From NCBI GenBank assembly GCA_032622095.1, contig CP136067.1, positions 1,488,001 through 1,552,000 on the forward strand: a stretch of 64,000 nt of DNA, read 5' to 3'. The stretch comes from Siphonodentalium dalli (Eukaryota > Mollusca > Scaphopoda > Gadilida > Siphonodentaliidae). The notes beneath the pieces are model-generated. The model had not been told where the DNA came from and made no database searches. It saw only the letters and a list, made by a program, of their open reading frames with translations. The stretch's first letter is position 1; each line of letters starts with the position of its first letter. Made by a program: the position numbers and the translations under genes. Shown one piece after another: positions 56,701-64,000 of this stretch.

Positions 56701-57029
56701 AGATTTATGGCGAATTTTAATTGAGCGCGTCGTGACCGAACTCGCTAGATGTCACACGTCACCTATGTCGTTGCCATTGGATTAGTGACGAAACAACACA
56801 ACCATGGCACCCTGCATCGAAAGAAATAAAAGCAGAGGGCAATAGATTGCTCATTCAATTCGTATTTTGCCCTCATACAGCTTGTTTTTATTCATATGCA
56901 GATCCCAAAAAGGTTATAGCTTATTCCCCTTCAAAAGAGGCTCTACTAAAACATACTCACAGGTATAATCATAAATGAGATAGAATCTTGATTCGTTCAA
57001 ATTTGTATTTGTAGCAAGAGTGAATCGTG
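56701..57029. other. No recognisable gene
   Basis: Nothing of note beyond AT-rich sequence. Confidence 0.5.
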
Positions 57030-57180
57030 GAATAATGACTTTGAGTCCGATGAGAGACACAGTCACTGAATCAGCGAGACTTGGTAGTTAGACTCAATGG
57101 TCAAGAGTCAGTCTGCCCTCGCCTGGATTAGGTGAACTGGTTACATTCGGTCAAATAAGGCGTATATACTACCTCCGATA
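57030..57180 (-). repeat. Dispersed repeat family R4, copy 2 (inverted)
   Basis: Reverse complement of the 41860-42010 block: AGTCTGCCCTCGCCT, TGACTC/GAGTCA words and GGTTACATTCG in matching order. Confidence 0.6.
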
Positions 57181-57510
57181 CTGATCATGTACATCCAGTG
57201 TGTGGTAATTGGTAATTTGTGGAAATAATAATGTGGCAATTTTCAGTTGTTTGAATAGCATCATTTGCCCAACAACCGTCTGTGAGCAACGTTAATTCTG
57301 ATTGGTTAAGATACACGCGATCATCCATTCGCTACATATGTGACTCGGAAAGACGATACCAAGAGTTCCATAGGGAATGTCTAAGATCATTCTATTTTTA
57401 AGAAACAAATTTTCAAAAGAACGTTATTGCCGTTCAGCTCTCGAGTGTGTTCGCCCACTACATGGGCGTATAATGTATATACGGAAGATCTACCACTTAA
57501 TGATGGTCTT

Positions 57511-57642
57511 ACCACATGAGCTTGGAACTTGGTGAATAACTGTCTTAATTAGCAATTTCTTTGGCCCAGCCTTATGGCCAACAATTGTTAATTAGCAGCC
57601 TTATTAAGGCGTTTATTAATAAATTTCCAAGCTCATGTGGTC
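57511..57642. repeat. Hairpin element with 17-bp exact ends
   Basis: ACCACATGAGCTTGGAA at the left is exactly inverted at the right (TTCCAAGCTCATGTGGT). A second internal pair (TTAATTAGCAA against TTGTTAATTAG) makes the whole 130 bp foldable. Confidence 0.75.
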
Positions 57643-58529
57643 TTACAAAATGCCCAGGGGTGCCTGGTGGGAAAATGTAAATAAATGAAACGAAAACAAA
57701 AACGTTGTGTACACTTAAAAAATCTAATAATATTACAATAGTTTCTGATGTAATATCCATGTGGATAGTAAGCGCACCCAAATTACAATAGTTTATGTTG
57801 GATCTTGGATTATGTCCCTTTACGGTGGCCATTATCACAATACGATAGGGGAACACAGTGTATTTAACGTAACTATCACAAGTATAACGTACTCTGGTAA
57901 CAACAGTTACTTATACCCAATGTCATGCTTAAGACATTTTAAACATATCATCTTCGGCTTGTTTTATTTTATTTTTATGAAAAGGAATAATAAATGATGT
58001 GATACATATATATAACGGCAAATAGAATCAAATTATCCATTTTCCCGTTAAACTTAGGACACGCAAGATAGGTACAAAACATTGTGAAATCTGAGTACGA
58101 ACGTCAGATTGTTCCCCTATCGTATAGCGGTAATCGCCAACCGATTAACCGCATGCATTTCTGTCGCAGCCATTTTTGTTCTTTTATTTTATTCTTCCAG
58201 CTGCTCTTAGTCAGAAATTCCGGGCCATATTATGTTAAGTTTACTCATATATGATCGCAATTTGCCATACAACTAATTTGCGCCAAAATTTTCGAGTAAT
58301 CTGTCAGCTAATTTATTGACATCTTGTTCAAACACCGCTGTTTTTTTGTTTCAATCATTTTTCGACTTTCAAATTTTTTAGATCAAACTAACAACATGGG
58401 GACTGGAATACCAGCGCTGGAACCGACCCACCCAAACTCAGTTGCGGCAGTTTCTGACAAAAAATTTGCTTTAGTGACAAATTTTATCCAAATATTTGTC
58501 TGATTTAAAATTGGGAGAGTCGAAAAGTA
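57643..58529. other. No recognisable gene
   Basis: Minus frame at 57572-57856 and plus frame at 57761-57997 are unsupported. Confidence 0.5.
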
Positions 58530-59785
58530 TATCTGGGATAAATCGCAACAATCTTTCATCCTTTGCGATAATTACTTTGCGATATCTTTGACTGATAAAT
58601 CACAAACAAATTTGCGACACTTACCTTTGGAATCTTTGCGATTGCAAAGGTATGTTAAGGACTTTGCTAACCCAATTTCCCCCAAACTTGATGGAGTCAA
58701 AATAAAGGTTTCCGTTCACTTGTGTTAGTAATCACAGTAACCAACCCCATGAATGCAACATTTTAAGAGTATAATTCATGGTGGAATATGTTAGAAATAC
58801 TAAATGTGAAAATATTAGAGGTTTTTAAAATATATTTTTTCGAACCCAAAATCAATAAACACAAAGTCCATATAAAACAAAACAACATGGCAATGTGTAC
58901 TGAACACTATGAAGAATGATGAACAATAAAATAATATTTATTAAACATTCTTTGATAAAATTATTCAGAACCTATTGTTTACACATAATTTAGAAACTTC
59001 CCTGACATCGTTTGTAGTGAGGTGGCAGTTAAGTGTTAATATATGTGGACAGTGTGAATCTCTTGACAGAAGAACTGTGTAATCCCCAATCTGGTGGTAT
59101 CCCATAACACATAAACTAGGTCACCACTCAGTCTGAATAGGATCTAATATTATCATGGGTCAGCACCTGCTGGTCATAATCCCAGCTGGCTTGAGTGAAC
59201 ATTAACTTGACCCATCAAATTCAGTTCCCAAATAGCTTTTCTGAGCAATGAAATCTACCATTTATAAACAACTACTTCCAAGCCAAAAGTCTTAATGAAT
59301 GTGAGTATATCTTTATTGTTCATCATTCTTCACAGTGTTCAGTAAACGTACCCATATCTTTTTCTTATATACGATCTTTGTGTTTGTTGAATTTTGGTTC
59401 GAAAAAAATAGATTAAAAAACTTCTACAAATTTAACATTTTGAATTTCTAACATAATCTACCATGAATTATACTCTTCAAATGTAGCATCCATGGGTTTG
59501 ATTACTGTGATTATTAATAAAAGTGAACACAAACCTTTACTTTGGACTCCATTAACTTTAGGGAAAATTGGGTTAGCAAAGTCCTTAATTTGTTTGCAAT
59601 TTTCGCAAAGTATTTAAAAATTTTATCGCAAAGATGTTTGCGATTCTGTTATATAAAATTGCAAAAATGATTGCGATTTATTGCAAATATGTTTGTGATG
59701 TTTGCGATTTATTTTGCAAAGTATTTTATGATCTGTGGTAAAGATGTTTGCAATTTATAGCAAAGTTTTGCGATTTATCAACATG
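58530..59785. mobile_element. Fold-back DNA element, ~400-bp inverted arms with TTTGCGAT subrepeats
   Basis: The left arm (about 58530-58940) and right arm (about 59310-59785) are inverted copies. TTTGCTAACCCAATTT, CATGAATTATACTCTT and GTTCATCATTCTTCA types of words appear in mirror order. The outer 100-190 bp of each arm consist of irregular TTTGCGATT/AATCGCAAA subrepeats. The central ~370 bp is unrelated single-copy sequence with no frame. Arms with terminal subrepeats and a small non-coding middle are typical of non-autonomous fold-back transposons. Confidence 0.8.
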
Positions 59786-60084
59786 TATTTGTACATAGAT
59801 GTTTGGAAAGTGACAGGAGGGTTTTCAAAACTTGAACCCAAATTTGGGGGGGGGGGGGCGGGGGTGCTGAGCTGCTTTGTTGTCCACCGTAATTAGTATA
59901 CAATATTGTTACTACATTTTCAGGACTTCCAAATTAAACCAATGGAACTTTGGAAGCGCTTTGTTGGGTTTGAGTTTCTGGGTCAATAACAATGGCTGCA
60001 TAATTAAGGAGACACACGTCTATATATTTCATGTTTAAATAGTTGTTGTATCAGTGTATATGCACATTGTATGTTGTTTATTGT
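59786..60084. other. No gene; poly-G tract
   Basis: A run of 13 G (59846-59858) followed by CGGGGG; otherwise featureless. Confidence 0.5.
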
Positions 60085-60360
60085 CGGGGAGTGGAGCCTG
60101 GGGTGGTCAGTGGTCCAATGAGCACGGTATCGGTTACCAAGCTGTAGGACCTGAGCTAGTGACATACATGGGTTCGATTCCTATGTGGCGACCTCTGTCC
60201 AACTTCCTGCCTGAAGAAAACTTTCCGATCGGTGGTGTACATATGATATGTGCAGACGGTGCATCGTGACTACCTATTGTAGGTGACTAACCATAGACCA
60301 CATGGTTTCCATCACCAACAAATGTTCTGGCCTCATTGTTATATTATTTATTCATTATTT
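60085..60360 (+). mobile_element. tRNA-derived SINE
   Basis: A perfect RNA polymerase III B box, GGTTCGATTCC, at 60171-60181, and an A-box-like TGGTCAGTGGTCC at 60104-60116, 55 bp apart. The head region starts near GGGGAGTGGAGCCTGG. The body continues about 180 bp past the B box into AT-rich sequence (TATTATTTATTCATTATTTT). It cannot fold as a complete tRNA, so it is a SINE rather than a tRNA gene. Confidence 0.55.
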
Positions 60361-60610
60361 TCATTTAAGAAACGCATTCTACATAATGTTCCAATGCGCT
60401 TTACAAGTAAATACAGTAAAAACACATAAAACTATAAAAATACAAACAATAGGCCTACTACTATTAAATACTATTTGGTAAAGATGGATTAAGAAAAAAT
60501 GTAACGAAAATTACTGTAAAAATTAAAGCTAAAGAAAATTGAAATTTCAATACAAAATTAAAAGTTTGATTTATAAAAAAAATTAAGACAAAAGAGTAAA
60601 TTATATATGT
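60361..60610. other. No recognisable gene
   Basis: A-rich tail-like sequence after the SINE (many AAAATTAAA words). Confidence 0.5.
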
Positions 60611-60766
60611 CATCAACGTCGTTTTTCGGTTGATCTATGAGCGTATAGACCGATCAGTAGACGAATAACATACTGTATAATTCCGCGAAGCGGATTATAC
60701 TAAGTATGTTATTCGTCTACTGATCGGTCTATACGCTCATAGATCAACCGAAAAACGACGTTGATG
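60611..60766. repeat. Hairpin with perfect 64-bp arms
   Basis: Arms 60611-60674 and 60703-60766 are identical over all 64 bases after reverse complementing. The 28-bp centre (ATAAT-CCGC-GAA-GCGG-ATTAT) forms a further stem. Perfect arms indicate a very young insertion or active gene conversion. Confidence 0.92.
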
Positions 60767-61829
60767 GCTTATAATTACAACTATAACACTTTATTTTCAG
60801 CTATCTACTATTAATCCATCTCAGAAAATTAATTGCCAAAACATGATTTTCCGTTGGACGATCTCAAAATTTGGTTGATGGGCCGAAAATAAATTGGCCG
60901 ACATTGTCAACGAGCAACTTCGTCAAGCATACTTTCAGAAAATAAATATCTACGCTTCAACTTCAATTTTCAGCAATGAACAATCCATGATAAAAAGAAT
61001 TACTTGTTTGGCTACGATTTACGTTTAAAATGACTCAACAACAACCCAATAATTATCAACACACACAGAGTCGAATCCGCGATCTCCGGTAAAATTATTA
61101 ACTCCAGACCAGTCCAGACTCCACTCATCTCCAGTCCGATCATGGCCGATGTAATTTGTAAACAAATGCCCTGATCATATCTAATGTGCTCGTGACAAAT
61201 GTCATGTCATTAGCATTGTAATAAAGCTGAAAAATGTTAAATGGTTGTAATCGGGTAACACATTTTATTTATTTCCAATAAATTTTGCCATGTTGATCAG
61301 CCTGATTTATGATAAGTTGTGTTCACAGCAGTAACTATACACGTTGTCATGGACGCTTTTTCGAAAATTGGACAAATAAAAAACGCGGCACGAACTTTTG
61401 AGTGTTCAATCGAGCTTTACAAAAACATGAATACGGCTGAAATGAGCATACATAAGTATAGTATAGTGTAGATAAGAAGCAGAGACATGGAATATAGACA
61501 TAGACTACTTGTTCAAATGTTTCTAACATTGAGTTTTCGAGTTGTTTTTTTCACTTAAATTCTAATGGAATTCTCGTTCCGCGCTTTCGCGTCATCCGGG
61601 GACGTCGTGTGGGGCGACGGTTATAGACTCGCCCAATTTTCTTAAAGTGTCACTACGCGATGTGACTCGTCTACTGCAAAGTCTATGCACTGATAGACGC
61701 AGGTCACGCGGTAGCTCTCGACCAATCAAATGCCCGCATTTCGACGAAAACGAAAGTAGTTGTAATTATAACTTTAACAACGGTATGTATTGAAATAACA
61801 ATTGCAATACGATTTCCAAAAATAACGAT
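60767..61829. other. No recognisable gene
   Basis: AT-rich with a GC-rich CGCGCTTTCGCGTCATCCGG word near 61578. No frame of note; the last ~30 bp are the 3' UTR of the LINE fragment. Confidence 0.5.
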
Positions 61830-62285
61830 CTATAAATTGAAACATTTTTTGAAAAGATGGGTTTTCATTTTTTTCTTAAATTCGGAGGTTGTTTTTGAAC
61901 GTCTAATCTTTAACGGTAGTCCATTCCAAATCTGGATAGATGTCTCTTGGAAGCATTTTTCACCATAACGTCCGTCTGGTTTCCTGATGTTGGTTAGGTC
62001 TAGACCACACGCACTTGAACGAGTAACTCTTTCACACGATTTCAGAATAAACAAGTCTGTTATGTATGACGGTACTTGTTTTCTGAGGGATTTAAAAACG
62101 ATCACAGCACATTTAAACTGCATCCTGAATTCGAACGTAATTATGTGATTATGAATTAGAACTCGTGTTATGTGGTCAAACTTCGAAACGTTCCCAATAA
62201 GCCGAGCACAGTTATTCAATAACAGGTTGATTCTTTTAATGTTCCCTTTTGTCAAATTTGTAAGAAGTGAGTTGATACTGTCCAC
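61830..62285 (-). pseudogene. L2/CR1-like LINE, C-terminal end of RT protein
   Basis: A 151-codon minus frame matching the stretch after the RT domain in CR1/L2/Rex-type proteins: NNCARLIGNVSKFDHITRVL, a VIVFKSLRKQVPSYITDLF block, RVTRSSACGLDLTNIRK, YGEKCFQETSIQIWNGLPLK and EFKKKMKTHLFK. The RT core (YADD) is missing, so this is a 5'-truncated copy. The frame has no internal stop. It differs from the C-terminus of the 23-26 kb LINE, so it is another family. Confidence 0.8.
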
Positions 62286-62584
62286 GCGCGCTACCTAAAG
62301 GTGAGAACAGCATGCTTTATCGCCTTCGGGTTCAATAGACATTTAATATTAGTTGTGGAAAGCGACATAAAACCCCAACAAATTTACTCAATGTTGCTAC
62401 TGCCTTCATTTATTTATTTTATATTTGTGGTTTTACGTGGCTTCCTACAATTAAGCGATATCACAGGAAAGCCAGATTAATTGTTGGTAGAGGAAACCAT
62501 GTGTGCTACACTTAGTCGGTTGCAATTCAGTACATTAAAACAAAAATTAAGTAATATATGCACCATCTGCTCGCATGTAAATCA
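62286..62584. other. Dispersed-repeat-like sequence, no gene
   Basis: Contains GCGACATAAAACCCCAACAA, a word order I associate with common lophotrochozoan repeats, and GAGGAAACCATGTGTGCTAC, which is partly inverse to the tandem repeat that follows. Confidence 0.4.
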
Positions 62585-62765
62585 CCGACCGTTGTGAAGG
62601 TAGCCCATGTTTCCTCTGTTAATATTCCCATGTTATTATACTAGTAATTAGATCAAGGTAGCCCGTGTTTCCTCTGTCCTTCCCATGTTATTATCAGCAG
62701 ATGTAGGTACACCGGTAATCCATGTTTCCTCTGTTCCTCCCATGTTATTACCATAGTATGCCTAT
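62585..62765. repeat. ~58-bp tandem repeat, three units
   Basis: GTAGCCCATGTTTCCTCTGT, its variants and CCCATGTTATTA recur at about 62600, 62659 and 62716. The 83-codon minus frame over it shows the same repetition (ITWEEQRKHGLP twice), so that frame is a repeat artefact. Confidence 0.75.
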
Positions 62766-62999
62766 GGGGGTCGGGCAGGGAGGGGGACATTTTTTTCGGG
62801 CACGTATGCCGGGGTGTGTGGTGGTCGATGGGACCAACAAACAATTTTTTCCGCAACTCAAAACTTTTTTTCCTGCAAGTTTTTTGACTGTTTTTGTTTT
62901 TCAATGAATTTGGCTTAACACACCTTAGAATAAGAGAAATACTGTAATTATAACTGCTAAACTGACTGCAGGCAGTTATCGTGTTGTATTTTGTTGCAA

Positions 63000-63290
63000 A
63001 TTTAAAAATACAAGATGGCCACTGTCAGCCATGTTTTATTGGCCGAATTACCTAAAAATGACTTGTTCCTATTTACATGCCAATGTTAACATCCATGACA
63101 AATAGTAAAAGGGAAATAACTCCATAACAGAACACCGGATCAAACTCAGAATTGAGACACCTACATACCAAGTTTCAATCACATCGGATGAGCATTACTG
63201 GAGTTATAACTCCGGACGGACGGACAGACGGACGCACGGGCTGACGGACGCATGGACGGCCAGACGGACGCGGCTGATTACAATAATCCT
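63000..63290. repeat. Dispersed repeat ending in GACGGACGGACAGACGG simple repeat
   Basis: Shares AATGTTAACATCCATGACAAA and AAGATGGCC words with the 19.3-19.9 kb block in inverse orientation, then runs through ACCAAGTTTCAATCACATCG into a GACG-rich tract at 63215-63280. Confidence 0.65.
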
Positions 63291-63689
63291 CCGAAAATTT
63301 CGGGTGACAATTAAGTGGGTGTAATTATAAGCAGAGAATCCACATGTTTACAATAATCGTAGTCACCCTACATGCACGATACTGCTCTGGATTAAATAAC
63401 GTTAATTAAGGTCAAATTATATTATTTCTACTCAAATCATTGTGTGGGTGCACACATATAGTAATAATGTACATCATATATACTAACTTGTCGAATTTGT
63501 TCTAGAATCAGTGTTACCCTCCACCCAATGATTACATATTCCTTGACAGATCTGTGTTGGTGTTCCATAAACAGCATAATGGCAGTGTATATTGACAGGT
63601 AGATGACGTATGAGACCTGCAACAGAGTTCCTTATATCTCAAATATTTTTTTGGTGGATATATGTACTAAAATGTGGATTTTCTATCTA
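63291..63689. other. No recognisable gene
   Basis: AT-rich flank of the LINE fragment at the right edge. The exact LINE border is not visible. Confidence 0.4.
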
Positions 63690-64000
63690 TTCAGATTGGA
63701 AAATCATTTTAAAAGATAAAATGCACAAATATGGAGGCTCAGCTCTTCTAAATGTGAATAAAGCCAGTCTGATGAGAATTGCCAAGCGATTCAATCCATT
63801 CTGGAGAGATGTCTTAATAGCATATGCTACATTATCCACAGACCCCAATACAGTAGTAGAATATAAGTAACAGCCACTCTTCCATAACTTACACATTCAG
63901 AGAGAGAAAAAACCTTTAATTTATAAAAGCTGGATAGAAAAACAAATACTATATATTAATGATATTTTACGGGAAGATGGTTCTTTTATGGACACTGGAG
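63690..64000 (+). pseudogene. L1/Tx1-like LINE RT protein, C-terminal region, runs off right edge
   Basis: Plus frame: GGSALLNVNK, then FNPFWRDVLIAYATL, an in-frame TAA at 63868-63870, and in the same frame QPLFHNLHIQREKKPLIYKS, WIEKQILYINDILREDG. The order NPFW-DV, QPL-hN-I, W--K-I-yI-DlL matches the region after the RT domain in L1/Tx1-type elements. The in-frame stop shows the copy is dead, though little else is damaged. The ATG of the open frame at 63610 is probably not a real start. Confidence 0.7.

Noticed and set aside
60085-60260. Functional tRNA gene
   Set aside because: The B box is perfect but no acceptor stem, anticodon arm or proper spacing can be folded; a SINE fits better.
62653-62904. 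83-codon ORF with repeated ITWEEQRKHGLP
   Set aside because: The protein repeat mirrors a non-coding 58-bp tandem DNA repeat.

Overview
The window reads as nuclear DNA of an invertebrate animal. It is AT-rich and gene-poor, has an intron-split ion-channel gene with GT/AG borders, and carries many transposon relics. Several dispersed repeats, including the GACGGACGGACAGACGG simple repeat with its flank near 63.0-63.3 kb, are of a kind I associate with lophotrochozoan, especially mollusc, genomes. That placement is inference; nothing here fixes the species.

Layout. 1-1288 (-): a long open frame running off the left edge, an unidentified coiled-coil protein that may be the ORF1/gag of a mobile element. 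3.7-6.8 kb: tandem repeats, a PIF/Harbinger scrap and a 539-codon Helitron-type fragment (protease-like fold plus DUF6570-like zinc region, no Rep or helicase). 7-22 kb: almost no genes but many repeats, including a cluster of TTAGTCA/TGACTAA words, several hairpins and copies of at least four dispersed families. 22.7-26.7 kb (+): a nearly complete L2/CR1-like LINE with two frameshifts. 27.5-28.1 kb (-): the 3' end of a second LINE. 29.7-40.1 kb (-): three exons of a TRPM-family cation channel (S3-S4, S5-pore, S6) whose phases fit, with introns filled by repeats and by a Crypton tyrosine-recombinase relic. 43-47 kb: repeat-rich DNA. 47.0-50.4 kb (-): a third LINE, cut off at its 5' side by a 97-bp, 14.8-unit G-rich minisatellite (50383-51820).

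Most unusual region, 51.8-56.3 kb. Right of the minisatellite lies an 81-bp-arm palindrome between a truncated leftward ORF and a rightward 98-codon ORF. The rightward ORF has no histone similarity, yet a canonical replication-dependent histone mRNA 3' stem-loop follows it. A convergent ORF with three 21-residue repeats, a basic tail and its own AATAAA faces it. About 1.5 kb farther right is a decayed protein-primed family B DNA polymerase of Polinton/Maverick or adintovirus type. I cannot tell whether these pieces were once one element.

Right end, 56-64 kb: a CpG-rich patch, a fold-back element with arms of about 400 bp, a tRNA-like SINE, a hairpin with perfect 64-bp arms, an L2/CR1 LINE tail (-) and the 3' part of an L1/Tx1-like LINE (+) running off the edge.

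Only the TRPM exons look like a conserved host gene. The left-edge ORF, the Helitron-type ORF and the ORF pair at 52-53 kb are intact enough to be possible genes. Every LINE, the polymerase and the Crypton carry disabling changes.
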